Part shown: piece by piece, positions 1 to 7,536 of the stretch
Layout: each line of letters starts with the position of its first letter
Position numbering within the stretch: the first letter of the stretch is position 1
Origin: UBA7803 sp041686955
Lineage (GTDB): Bacteria; Pseudomonadota; Gammaproteobacteria; Pseudomonadales; Azotimanducaceae
Length of the DNA stretch: 20,959 nucleotides
Assembly: GCA_041686955.1 (NCBI GenBank)
Contig: JAWLCV010000071.1
Span: 1 to 20,959 of the forward strand
Direction: 5' to 3'
Position numbers and translations under genes: made by a program
The notes under the pieces: generated by a model
Told to the model about the DNA's origin: nothing
Database searches by the model: none
Seen by the model: the letters and a program-made list of their open reading frames with translations, nothing else

Positions 1-55
1 GCCGCTCCCCGGGCGGTGTGATACCCTGCGCAGCTTTTCCGGGGAGTCACGTAGC

Positions 56-991
56 ATGGAGAAGCCCTTCTGGTTCCAGCGCGCGCTGGAGGTGCCGTCG
101 GAGCGCAACGAGGTCCTGGTGGAGGGCGTGCCCATCCGCTTCGAAACCTGGGGCGAGCCCGGCAACCCGGGGCTCGTGCTGGTGCACGGCAGCAACGCGC
201 ACCGGGAGTGGTGGCGCTTCGTGGCCCCCTTTCTGGCCGATCAGTTCCGCGTGGCGGCGCTGGATTCGTCCGGCAACGGCGACAGCGGCTGGCGCGAACG
301 CTACAGCGGCGAGGTGCTCGCCCGGGAGGTCTGGGAGGTCTGCCAGGCCGCCGAGCTCGGGCCCCGGCCGTTCGTGGTGGGGCACAGCTTCGGCGGCTTC
401 GTGGTGCTGGAAACCGGCCACCGCTACGGCGGCGAGCTCGGCGGCATCGTCCTCATGGACTTCACCACCGCGCCCCCCGAGCGGTACGTGGAGTGGGGAA
501 TGCGCGCGGAGCGCGAGGGCGTGCAGCCGCGCCGCGGCACCCGGGTGTACGAAGACAAGGCCCAGGCGCTGGCGCGCTTCCGCTACGTTCCCGAGCAGCC
601 CGTGGTGCATCCGTGCGTGCGCGACTACATCGCCGAGAAGAGCCTGCGCCAGGTGGAAGGCGGCTGGACCTGGAAGTTCGACCCGGGCCTCTTCGACCAT
701 CTGGAAATGGGCATCGACCAGCGCGACAAGTTCGCCGCCCTGGCCTGCCGCAGTGCCGTGATCCTGGGGGAAGACAGCGCCGACGAAGGCGCCACGTTCG
801 CCGACCACATGGCGGAGATCACCGCCGGCCGCATGCCCATCTTCAAGGTGCCCGGCACCCACCACCACCTGATGTTCGACGATCCCATCGCCGTGACCAT
901 GGCCATCAAGGGGGTGCTGCTCTCGTGGCGGGCGGCGGACGGCGCCGAGGAGATGCGCGCGGCCCTGGACCGGGTGCTCGGGCGCGCCTGA
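56..991 (+). CDS. Alpha/beta-fold hydrolase
   Basis: This is a 311-residue alpha/beta hydrolase, probably acting on an ester, lactone or similar bond; the substrate cannot be read from sequence. The oxyanion-loop HGS is at residues 44-46. The nucleophile elbow VVGHSFGG puts the catalytic Ser at about 111. A DSSGNGDS loop follows strand 4 at 70-77, and a C-terminal THHHLMFDDP segment (about 268-277) supplies the catalytic His. The length is normal for the family and no signal peptide is visible, so the protein is probably cytoplasmic. GGGGAG at 41-46 lies 9 bases before the ATG and supports this start. The gene ends 18 bases from the convergent CoA transferase gene. Its place beside a CoA transferase, an amidohydrolase and a carboxylesterase suggests catabolism of an organic ester or amide, which is inference only. 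The family call is firm; the function is open. Confidence 0.9.
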   Translation: MEKPFWFQRALEVPSERNEVLVEGVPIRFETWGEPGNPGLVLVHGSNAHREWWRFVAPFLADQFRVAALDSSGNGDSGWRERYSGEVLAREVWEVCQAAELGPRPFVVGHSFGGFVVLETGHRYGGELGGIVLMDFTTAPPERYVEWGMRAEREGVQPRRGTRVYEDKAQALARFRYVPEQPVVHPCVRDYIAEKSLRQVEGGWTWKFDPGLFDHLEMGIDQRDKFAALACRSAVILGEDSADEGATFADHMAEITAGRMPIFKVPGTHHHLMFDDPIAVTMAIKGVLLSWRAADGAEEMRAALDRVLGRA

Positions 992-1013
992 CGCGCACCG
1001 GCGACGCGGTCAG
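988..1013. terminator. Possible bidirectional terminator hairpin at convergent stops
   Basis: CTGACGCG at 988-995 can pair with CGCG-G-TCAG at 1005-1013, leaving one bulged G and a 9-base loop. The stem contains the TGA of the hydrolase and the TGA (read as TCA) of the convergent CoA transferase gene. No T-tract follows on either strand, so this is at best a weak intrinsic or 3'-end stabilising structure. Confidence 0.3.
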
Positions 1014-2179
1014 ACCACGCCTTCCGCCCGGAGCGTTTCGATCTGCCGCGCGTCCAACCCCAGCTCGGCCAGCACCTCCGCCGAATTGCTGCCGGGATCG
1101 GGGGCCGCCCGCCGGAACGACGACGGCTGGGGGAAGGCGGAGAGGTTGATGGGTGAGCGCAGCAGCTTCACCTCGCCGAGCTCGGGATGTGGCGCCGGCT
1201 TCGCCATTTCCAGGTGCTGCACCTGGGCATCGGCGAACGCCTCGCCGATGTCGTTGATGGGGCCGCACGGCACGCCGGCGGCGTTCAGCACCCGCACGAG
1301 ATGGTCCACCGTGTGCCGCCGCGTCACGGCGGCGATGTCTGCTTTCAATGCCGCCTTGTTGGCCGCCCGCTCCCGCGCCGACCGGTAACGGGGGTCCCCC
1401 AGCAGCGCCCCGGCGCCCAGCGCCTCGCAGAAACGCTCCCACAGCCGCTGGCTGGGCGCCGCCACGTTCACCAGCCCGTCCGCCGCCGGGAACGTGCCCA
1501 TGGGCACCAGGTACGGGTGATCGTTGCCCTGGGCCGTGGGCACCTCCCCGGCCATGGTGTAGCGGGCCGCCTGAAAATCCAGCTTGTTCATCATGGCTTC
1601 GAGCAGCGAGGTATGCACCCACTGGCCTTCGCCGGTGCGCTCCCGGTGCAGGAGCGCGAGCAGAATCCCCTGGCCGAGAAACATGCCGGCCGACGTGTCG
1701 CTGATGGCGATGCCCACCCGCATGGGCCCATGCTCCGGCTCGCCGGTCACGGACATGAGCCCGCTCATGCCCTGCACGATCTGATCGACCCCGGCGCGGT
1801 CGCCGTAGGGGCCGGTCTGGCCGAACCCGGAGATGCTGGCGTAGACGATGGCCGGGTTCACCGCCCGCACCGCCTCGTAATCCACCCCGAGCCGGTGCTT
1901 GACCTCGGCCTTGAAGTTCTCCACCACCACGTCGACCCGGGCGGCCAGGCTCATGAAGATTTCGAGGCCCCGCGGGTCCTTCAGGTTCAGGGTGAGGCTG
2001 CGCTTGTTGCGGTGCAGGTTCTGCTCGTCCGGTCCGCGCCGGCCGCCGGTGATGGCCCCCGCCCCGGGGGCCTCGATCTTGATCACGTCGGCGCCCCAGT
2101 CGGCCAGCAGCCGCACCGCCGCCGGCCCCGCCCGGGCGTGGGTCAGGTCCAGGACACGGATGTGGGACAGCGGCCCCAT
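1010..2179 (-). CDS. CaiB/BaiF (family III) CoA transferase
   Basis: This 389-residue protein is a family III CoA transferase, an enzyme class that moves CoA from a CoA thioester to a carboxylic acid through an aspartyl anhydride. The N-terminal IRVLDLTHARAGPAAVRLLADWGADVIKIE-type segment (about 7-36) is the family hallmark. VVENFK follows at about 85-90. The catalytic Asp is probably D161 in AISDTSAGMFLGQ. The C-terminal part carries GVPCGPINDIGEAFADAQV. Length is typical. GAGG in GAGGCGGC just before the ATG is a good ribosome binding site. The gene begins 6 bases after the deacylase stop, so the two form an operon. Together they suggest that an N-acyl or amide compound is hydrolysed and the acid activated to its CoA ester. 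The acyl substrate is unknown. Confidence 0.93.
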   Translation of the reverse strand: MGPLSHIRVLDLTHARAGPAAVRLLADWGADVIKIEAPGAGAITGGRRGPDEQNLHRNKRSLTLNLKDPRGLEIFMSLAARVDVVVENFKAEVKHRLGVDYEAVRAVNPAIVYASISGFGQTGPYGDRAGVDQIVQGMSGLMSVTGEPEHGPMRVGIAISDTSAGMFLGQGILLALLHRERTGEGQWVHTSLLEAMMNKLDFQAARYTMAGEVPTAQGNDHPYLVPMGTFPAADGLVNVAAPSQRLWERFCEALGAGALLGDPRYRSARERAANKAALKADIAAVTRRHTVDHLVRVLNAAGVPCGPINDIGEAFADAQVQHLEMAKPAPHPELGEVKLLRSPINLSAFPQPSSFRRAAPDPGSNSAEVLAELGLDARQIETLRAEGVV

Positions 2180-2185
2180 GCCGCC

Positions 2186-3883
2186 TCAGCGGATCAGCCG
2201 TCCCGGCAGTGCGTCCGTGGGCTCGCCGCCTTCGTAGGTCACCTCGCCGCTGACGACGGTGGCCAGGAAGCCGTCCGCCTTCTGCTCCAGCCGCGCCCCG
2301 CCCGCCGGCAGGTCGCGGACGATCTGCGGCGCCCGGTTGCGGAGGCTTAAGAAGTCGATGACGTTCACGTCGGCCTTCATCCCGGGCGCCAGCACGCCGC
2401 GGTCGTGGAGGTCCACGGCCAGAGCGGTGTCCCGGGCCTGGCGCTTCACCAGGGTGGGCAGGTCGATGCGCTCGCCGCGGCTGCGGTCCCGGCCCCAGTG
2501 AGCGAGCAGGGTGGTGACGAAGCTGGCGTCGCAGATGGTGCCGACGTGGGCGCCGCCGTCGCCGAGCCCCGGCACCGTGTCCTTGTGCAGCAGCATCTCG
2601 CGGCAGCAGTCCAGGTTGTTCTCGGCGTAGTTGGCGAAGGGGGTGTAGAAGATGTTGCCGCCGCCGTTCTCCAGCATCAGGTCGTAGACCACGCTCCAGG
2701 TGTCCTGCCCCTCACGGCCGGCGCGGGCCGCCAGGCTCTGCTCCGGGGCGGGCTCGTAGTCCGGGGGGTCGCCCAGCAGCCACAGCTTGCGCCCGTCATC
2801 CATCAGCTTGAACAGCCGCTGGAACCCGGGCGACGGGGCTTCGGCGAGGATGCGCGCCTTGCGGGCAGGATCGCCGAGGGCGGCCACCCGCTCCGCCACC
2901 GGCAGGCTCGCCACCTCCATGTACGACGGACGGGTGAGGAACGGGTTCAGGGTGGTGGTGAGCCCGAGCAGAACGCCGATGGGCCGGGGCGCCACCTGGC
3001 CGCGCATGGCGAGCCCGGCGTCGCTCGCCGACTCGATGTGCTGCAGCACCTCGCGCCAGCCGTGGGGCGAAAGCCCCTGGGCGAGCGATACGGACATGGG
3101 CCGGCCGCTGGCTTCCACCATGCCGCGCAGCATGGCGAACTCGTGCTCCAGGTCGTCGAAGTCGGAGATCATCTCGAGCACCCCCCGGCCCGCGTCCTTG
3201 AGACCCAGCGCGATGCCGGTGAGTTCGTCGGCGGCGGCGGTGAGCGACGGCGTGGGGGCGCCCCGGCTGCTGCGGTGGTTGAGGGTCCGGGAGCTGGAGA
3301 AACCCATGGCGCCGGCGCGGATGGCCTCGGCGGTGAGGCGCCGCATCTCGGCGATCTCCTCGGCGGTGGCCGGCTCCCGGTCGGCGCCGCGCTGCCCCAT
3401 GACGTAGACCCGGAGCGCCGCGTGGGGCAGCTGGGCGCCGATGTCCATGTCGAAGCGGCGCTGCCCCAGATAGTCCAGGTACTCGGGGAAGGTCTCCCAC
3501 TCCCAGGTAAGGCCCTCATGCAGGGCCGCTCCCGGAATGTCCTCCACCCCCTCCATCAGCTCGATCAGAAGGTCGTGATCGGTGGGGCGGACCGGGGCGA
3601 AGCCGACCCCGCAGTTGCCCATGACCACGGTGGTGACCCCGTGATGGCTGGAGGGAGACATGCGGCTCGACCACGTGGCCTGGCCGTCGTAGTGGGTGTG
3701 GATGTCGACGAACCCAGGGGTCACCAGCGCCCCCGAAACGTCCATCTCGCGCCGGCCACGGCCCGAAACCCGGCCCACCTCGACGATGCGGCCGTCGCGG
3801 ATAGCCACGTCCCCCGTGCGCTCCGGCGCGCCGGTGCCGTCGATCACCGTGCCGCCGCGAATGACGAGATCGTGTTCTGCCAT
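2186..3883 (-). CDS. N-acyl-D-amino-acid deacylase-type amidohydrolase
   Basis: This protein of about 565 residues belongs to the D-aminoacylase branch of the metal-dependent amidohydrolases, which hydrolyse amide bonds such as that of N-acyl-D-amino acids. The N-terminal beta-sandwich strand DLVIRGGTVIDGTG is followed by the HTHYDGQ metal-binding motif (about 62-68). MGNCGVGFAPVRP carries the Cys that bridges or binds zinc in characterised D-aminoacylases. LGDGGAHVG near the C-terminus supplies the catalytic Asp, and GVLAPGMKADVNVID is the usual amidohydrolase closing strand. Two ATGs lie 6 bases apart (3889 and 3883). GAGAGGGG abuts the first but is well spaced for the second, so I chose 3883. 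It is the first gene of an operon with the CoA transferase and is divergent from the carboxylesterase. Other cyclic-amide or N-acyl substrates are possible, because annotation in this family is often loose. Confidence 0.9.
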   Translation of the reverse strand: MAEHDLVIRGGTVIDGTGAPERTGDVAIRDGRIVEVGRVSGRGRREMDVSGALVTPGFVDIHTHYDGQATWSSRMSPSSHHGVTTVVMGNCGVGFAPVRPTDHDLLIELMEGVEDIPGAALHEGLTWEWETFPEYLDYLGQRRFDMDIGAQLPHAALRVYVMGQRGADREPATAEEIAEMRRLTAEAIRAGAMGFSSSRTLNHRSSRGAPTPSLTAAADELTGIALGLKDAGRGVLEMISDFDDLEHEFAMLRGMVEASGRPMSVSLAQGLSPHGWREVLQHIESASDAGLAMRGQVAPRPIGVLLGLTTTLNPFLTRPSYMEVASLPVAERVAALGDPARKARILAEAPSPGFQRLFKLMDDGRKLWLLGDPPDYEPAPEQSLAARAGREGQDTWSVVYDLMLENGGGNIFYTPFANYAENNLDCCREMLLHKDTVPGLGDGGAHVGTICDASFVTTLLAHWGRDRSRGERIDLPTLVKRQARDTALAVDLHDRGVLAPGMKADVNVIDFLSLRNRAPQIVRDLPAGGARLEQKADGFLATVVSGEVTYEGGEPTDALPGRLIR

Positions 3884-3915
3884 GGCCATCCCCTCTCGAA
3901 CTTCGGTCCGCCGGA

Positions 3916-3946
3916 TTGTCGCACATGCGCCGTGGCCGATTACAAT
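3916..3946 (+). promoter_or_regulatory. Candidate sigma70 promoter for the carboxylesterase gene
   Basis: TTGTCG at 3916-3921 (4 of 6 to consensus) and TACAAT at 3941-3946 (5 of 6) are separated by 19 bases, slightly long. Transcription would start near 3953 and give a leader of about 37 bases before the ATG at 3990. The good -10 stands out in GC-rich surroundings. The minus-strand promoter of the deacylase operon must also lie in this gap, but I see no clear hexamers for it. Confidence 0.4.
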
Positions 3947-3989
3947 AGCGCGTCAGGCAGTGCCACCCTCCCACCACCGAGAGGCCGCC

Positions 3990-5801
3990 ATGAAGAAAGC
4001 CGCCGCAATCCTGATCGTTCTGAGCCTCGCCGTGATCGCCTGGTTCACCCTGGCCCCCGGCGGGCCCGATCAGCCCGCCGCCCCGCCCGAACGCGACGAC
4101 GTCACCATGCGCACCACCACGTCGGGCCCCGTGGTCGGGTTCATCGACCAGGCGGGTGCCCGCGCCTGGCTCGGCATTCCCTACGCCGCGGCGCCCGTGG
4201 GGCAACGCCGCTGGCGGGCGCCGGAGCCGCCGGAACCCTGGAGCGAAGTCCGCGAGGCGCTGGCGGCGGGACCCCGCTGCCCGCAGAAGCCCTCGCTGCT
4301 GTCCGAGGCCGAGACGCCGGAGGCCGCGGTCACGGGCCAGGAAGACTGTCTGTACCTGAACGTCTGGTCGCCGCCCAACGCCCGCAACCTGCCGGTGATG
4401 TTCTGGATCCACGGCGGCGGCAACACCATCGGCAGCGGCGACACCTACGTGGGCGCCAACCTGGCCGTCGCCCGGAACGTGGTGGTGATCACCATCAACT
4501 ACCGGCTCGGGCCGCTTGGCTGGTTCGCCCATCCGGCGCTGACCACGGGTGACCCGGTGAACGACTCCGGGAACTACGGCACCCTGGACGTCATCCGCGC
4601 ACTGGAATGGACCCGCGACAACGCCGCCGCGTTCGGCGGCGATCCCGGCAACGTCACCGTCTTCGGCGAGTCCGCCGGCGCCTTCGACACCCTGGCGATG
4701 ATGGCGTCGCCGCTGGCGAAGGGCCTGTTCCACCGGGCCATCGTCCAGAGCGGCGGCTTCCGGCCCACGCCCATGCACGAGGCCCGCGATGCCATCGAGC
4801 ACGGCGGCCATCACTCCAGCGCCACCGAGATCGTCAACCGCCTGCTGGTGGCGGACGGCACCGTAGCCGACCGCGAGGCCGCCCTGGCCCTGCAGAACGA
4901 CATGCGCGACAGCGAGCTGGCGGCTTATCTCTACCGCAAGACCCCGGAGGAGATCTTCGCCCTGTGGGACGGCGGCGGCTTCGGCATGATCGAGGTGCCC
5001 GACAACTTCGGCGACGGTCACGTGCTGCCGGACATGACCACGGCGGAGATCTTCGGCAACGCCGGGAACCACAACATGGTGCCGGTGATCCTCGGCACCA
5101 ACCGGGACGAGCCGGCCCTGTTCATGGCCCGCAACCCCGAGTTCGTCGAGAACGTTCTGTGGTTCTTTCCGCGGCTGAAGGACGAAGACGACTATCGGCG
5201 GCGCGTGAAGTACGGCGCCCTGGCGTGGAAGGCGCGGGGGGTGGACGAGCTGGCGGAGCTCATGACCGCCGCCGGCAACGATGAGGTCTTCACCTACCGC
5301 TTCGACTGGGACGAAGAAGGCTCCATGGCCGGCTACGATCTCTCCAAGGCGTTGGGCGCCGCGCACTTTCTCGAGGTGCCCTTCGTGTTCGGCGACTTCG
5401 AGAACTTCCCCCTGGCCTACCTGTTCGAGGACAGCCCGGGCAAGGAAGCCCTGGCCGCAGCCATGATGTCGTACTGGAGCGAGTTCGCCTACCACGGCGA
5501 TCCCGGCAACGGCCGGAGCGGCGAGCAGCCTGCGTGGCTCGCCTGGGGCACGAACGGCAAGACCAGCATCCTGCTCGATACCCCGCAGGACGCCGGCATC
5601 CGGATGAGCGACGAGCGGGTCACCCGGGCCGACGTGGTACGGCTCCTGGCGACGGATCCGGACATCCCGAGCCAGCGCGACCGCTGCCGGCTGTACGTGG
5701 AGACGTTCCGCTGGAACGGCCAGTTCGATCACCAGGAATACGCGAGCCTCGGGGGCGATGGCTGCGCGGCCTTCGACCCCCAGACCCTGGCCTCCGGCTG
5801 A
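3990..5801 (+). CDS. Type B carboxylesterase, exported or membrane-anchored
   Basis: This 603-residue serine esterase has a full type B carboxylesterase/lipase fold and hydrolyses carboxylic esters. Residues 1-22 (MKKAAAILIVLSLAVIAWFT) form a basic start plus hydrophobic stretch typical of a Sec signal or N-terminal anchor; there is no lipobox Cys. The type B signature EDCLYLNVW is at about 118-126, the oxyanion HGGG at 141-144, the nucleophile elbow GESAG with Ser228, the acid in GTNRDEP (Glu about 374), and the His in GAAHFLEVPFVF (about 459). GAGAGG lies 7 bases before the ATG. The same frame stays open upstream, but the signal sequence and ribosome site fix the start here. The location suggests periplasmic ester cleavage feeding the neighbouring cytoplasmic hydrolase/CoA transferase block, which is inference. 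Confidence 0.93.
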   Translation: MKKAAAILIVLSLAVIAWFTLAPGGPDQPAAPPERDDVTMRTTTSGPVVGFIDQAGARAWLGIPYAAAPVGQRRWRAPEPPEPWSEVREALAAGPRCPQKPSLLSEAETPEAAVTGQEDCLYLNVWSPPNARNLPVMFWIHGGGNTIGSGDTYVGANLAVARNVVVITINYRLGPLGWFAHPALTTGDPVNDSGNYGTLDVIRALEWTRDNAAAFGGDPGNVTVFGESAGAFDTLAMMASPLAKGLFHRAIVQSGGFRPTPMHEARDAIEHGGHHSSATEIVNRLLVADGTVADREAALALQNDMRDSELAAYLYRKTPEEIFALWDGGGFGMIEVPDNFGDGHVLPDMTTAEIFGNAGNHNMVPVILGTNRDEPALFMARNPEFVENVLWFFPRLKDEDDYRRRVKYGALAWKARGVDELAELMTAAGNDEVFTYRFDWDEEGSMAGYDLSKALGAAHFLEVPFVFGDFENFPLAYLFEDSPGKEALAAAMMSYWSEFAYHGDPGNGRSGEQPAWLAWGTNGKTSILLDTPQDAGIRMSDERVTRADVVRLLATDPDIPSQRDRCRLYVETFRWNGQFDHQEYASLGGDGCAAFDPQTLASG

Positions 5802-5840
5802 GGGGCCGCCCGCATGACCGGCACGCCGTAGCCCTCGGCC

Positions 5841-6860
5841 GTGGAGCTTTCGCTCACCCAGAGCGTCGCCGTCTTCGTCACCGCCGCGGTGATTATCGGC
5901 GTCTGCGGCGTGCTGATGACGGCGCGGGCCGAGCATCTCGCCCGGGTCACCGGCCTCGGTCAGGCCATCATGGGCGCCGTGTTCATCGGCGCCACCACCT
6001 CGCTATCGGGGCTCGTCACCTCCGCCAGCGCCGCCTGGTCCGGGCACGCGTCCCTCGCCGTCAGCAACTCCCTGGGCGGCATCGCCGCCCAGACCACCTT
6101 TCTCGCCGTGGCCGACATCTTCTACCGGCGTGCCAATCTGGAGCACGCCGCCGCATCCGAGCCGAACCTCCAGCAGTGCGCGCTGCTGCTGGTGATGCTG
6201 TCCATTCCGCTTCTGGCGGTGGCCACCCCGGAGCTGCAGATAGGCTGGGTGCACCCGGGGTCGGCGATTCTGGTGGTGGGGTACGTCATGGGCGTACGGC
6301 TGGTGAACCAGGCGTTTCGCCGGCCCATGTGGCACCCGCGCCTGACCCGGGACACGGAGCAGGAACCGGACAAGGACGAGGGCGAGCCGGGCGCCAGGGC
6401 CAGCGACTGGCTGGTGCTCGCGGCCCTGGCAGCCGCGGTGGGCGGTTCCGGCTGGCTCATCGCCGAGTCCGGGATTGCCCTGGCGGACCATCTGAACCTG
6501 CAGGAAGGTCTGGTGGGCGGCGTCTTCACCTCCATCTCCACCTCGCTCCCGGAGCTGGTGATCGCCGTGACCGCCGTACGCCGGGGCGCATTGACCCTGG
6601 CGGTGGGCGACGTGCTGGGGGGCAACGCCTTCGACGTTCTGTTCCTGGCCGTCTCCGATGCGCTCTACCTCGAAGGCTCGATATACCAGGCGCTCGGCCA
6701 GGACGAACTCCTGTGGGTCGCGGTGACCATCCTCATGGCCGCGGTGCTGATGATGGGGCTCTTGCGCCGGGAGCGTTACGGCATCGGCAACATCGGCTTC
6801 GAAAGCGCCATCCTGCTGGCCCTGTATGCCGCCGCCCTGGCCGTGCTGATCTTCCGCTGA
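5841..6860 (+). CDS. Sodium/calcium exchanger-family membrane protein, asymmetric repeats
   Basis: This 339-residue integral membrane protein is of the CaCA (NCX/YrbG) family, whose members exchange Ca2+ or another cation for Na+ or H+ through two inverted alpha-repeats. The second repeat is canonical, with TSLPE at 234-238 and GDVLGGNAFD at 256-265. The first keeps the shape (GAVFIGATTSLSGLVTS, then SNSLGGIAAQ) but has Gly at 57 where the ion-binding Glu of TSLPE is expected, and Ile and Gln at 81 and 84 in place of the Asn and Asp. About ten hydrophobic segments are broken by a charged central loop (about 160-187, rich in Asp, Glu and Lys). The GTG start is the first possible one, 9 bases after an in-frame TAG, and has no clear ribosome site, so the N-terminus is uncertain. 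Family membership is secure; ion specificity is not. Confidence 0.85.
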   Translation: MELSLTQSVAVFVTAAVIIGVCGVLMTARAEHLARVTGLGQAIMGAVFIGATTSLSGLVTSASAAWSGHASLAVSNSLGGIAAQTTFLAVADIFYRRANLEHAAASEPNLQQCALLLVMLSIPLLAVATPELQIGWVHPGSAILVVGYVMGVRLVNQAFRRPMWHPRLTRDTEQEPDKDEGEPGARASDWLVLAALAAAVGGSGWLIAESGIALADHLNLQEGLVGGVFTSISTSLPELVIAVTAVRRGALTLAVGDVLGGNAFDVLFLAVSDALYLEGSIYQALGQDELLWVAVTILMAAVLMMGLLRRERYGIGNIGFESAILLALYAAALAVLIFR

Positions 6861-6977
6861 CCGCCCGAGCCCGCGCGACCGGGGCCCTGGAGCCGGGGCC
6901 GGGATTGAGTCATGTGAATGTCGTGCCGCCGGCGACGCAATATGCTGCCGTCCCTCTAGGAAACCAGGAGTTGGGCC
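6861..6977. other. 117-base intergenic region before hsp20
   Basis: This holds a GC-rich stretch with imperfect GGCCC/GGGCC inverted repeats (about 6881-6900) that could end the exchanger transcript. It is followed by a more AT-rich part with TATGCT at 6941-6946, a possible -10 for hsp20, but without a convincing -35. AGGAG at 6966-6970 is the hsp20 ribosome site. No sigma32-type heat-shock promoter (CTTGAA ... CCCCAT) is recognisable. Confidence 0.4.
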
Positions 6978-7520
6978 ATGGCAGGAAAATCCGAGCAGGT
7001 ACCGGTCAAGCGGGAGTCGTCGCAACCCCGCGGCGTGTTGGAAAGCCCTCTCGCCCCGCTGTCCTCGCTGCGCGAGGAAATCGATCAGCTCTTCGAGGAG
7101 CTGACGTCCGACTGGGGGCTCGGCCCGTTCAGGCGGCGTGCCCGCGGCCTGCTGCAGCGGCCGCCCGCGGCGGCCATGCGGATTCCGGCCCTGGACCTGG
7201 TGGACAAGGATGACGAGGTCCTGATCCGCGCGGATCTGCCCGGGATGGATGAGAAGGACATCGAGGTGCAGCTCGCGGACGGTGCGCTCACGGTCAGCGG
7301 CGAGAAGAAGGAAGAGCACGAGGAAGGGGAAAAGGAGGGCCGCTACTATCTGGCCGAGCGGCGCTACGGTGCCTTCCAGCGGACCATCCCCCTGCCCGAG
7401 GGCATCGATCAGGACAAGGTGGAAGCCAGCTTCCGCAAGGGTGTGCTCACCATCCACCTGCCCAAGACCGCCGAGGCGAAGCAGCGGTCGAAGAAGATCG
7501 AGGTGAAGGCGGAACGCTGA
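6978..7520 (+). CDS. Small heat-shock protein, Hsp20/alpha-crystallin family
   Basis: This 180-residue ATP-independent holdase binds unfolding proteins under stress. An N-terminal variable arm (1-65) includes PLSSLREEIDQLFEEL. The alpha-crystallin domain runs from about 67 to 167: PALDLVDKDDEVLIRADLPG, then DIEVQLADGALTVSGEKK, the RRYGAFQRTIPLP strand, and the hallmark FRKGVLTIHLPK. An IEV at the C-terminus (KKIEVKAER) resembles the IxI/V tail that links dimers into oligomers. AGGAG lies 7 bases before the ATG. The gene converges on the HAD/OtsB gene with a 16-base gap. Its position next to a trehalose and disaccharide cluster agrees with a general stress role. The family is certain. Confidence 0.96.
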   Translation: MAGKSEQVPVKRESSQPRGVLESPLAPLSSLREEIDQLFEELTSDWGLGPFRRRARGLLQRPPAAAMRIPALDLVDKDDEVLIRADLPGMDEKDIEVQLADGALTVSGEKKEEHEEGEKEGRYYLAERRYGAFQRTIPLPEGIDQDKVEASFRKGVLTIHLPKTAEAKQRSKKIEVKAER

Positions 7521-7536
7521 CGCGCCGCCCCACGAG

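Noticed and set aside
2405..3895. Plus-strand open frame opposite the deacylase gene
   Set aside because: It is a shadow of the amidohydrolase, with no recognisable motif or ribosome site.
3898..5936. Minus-strand open frame opposite the carboxylesterase
   Set aside because: The esterase on the other strand has all its catalytic motifs; the antisense translation is low-complexity.
6861..6977. Sigma32 heat-shock promoter before hsp20
   Set aside because: Neither CTTGAA nor CCCCAT elements at the right spacing could be found.
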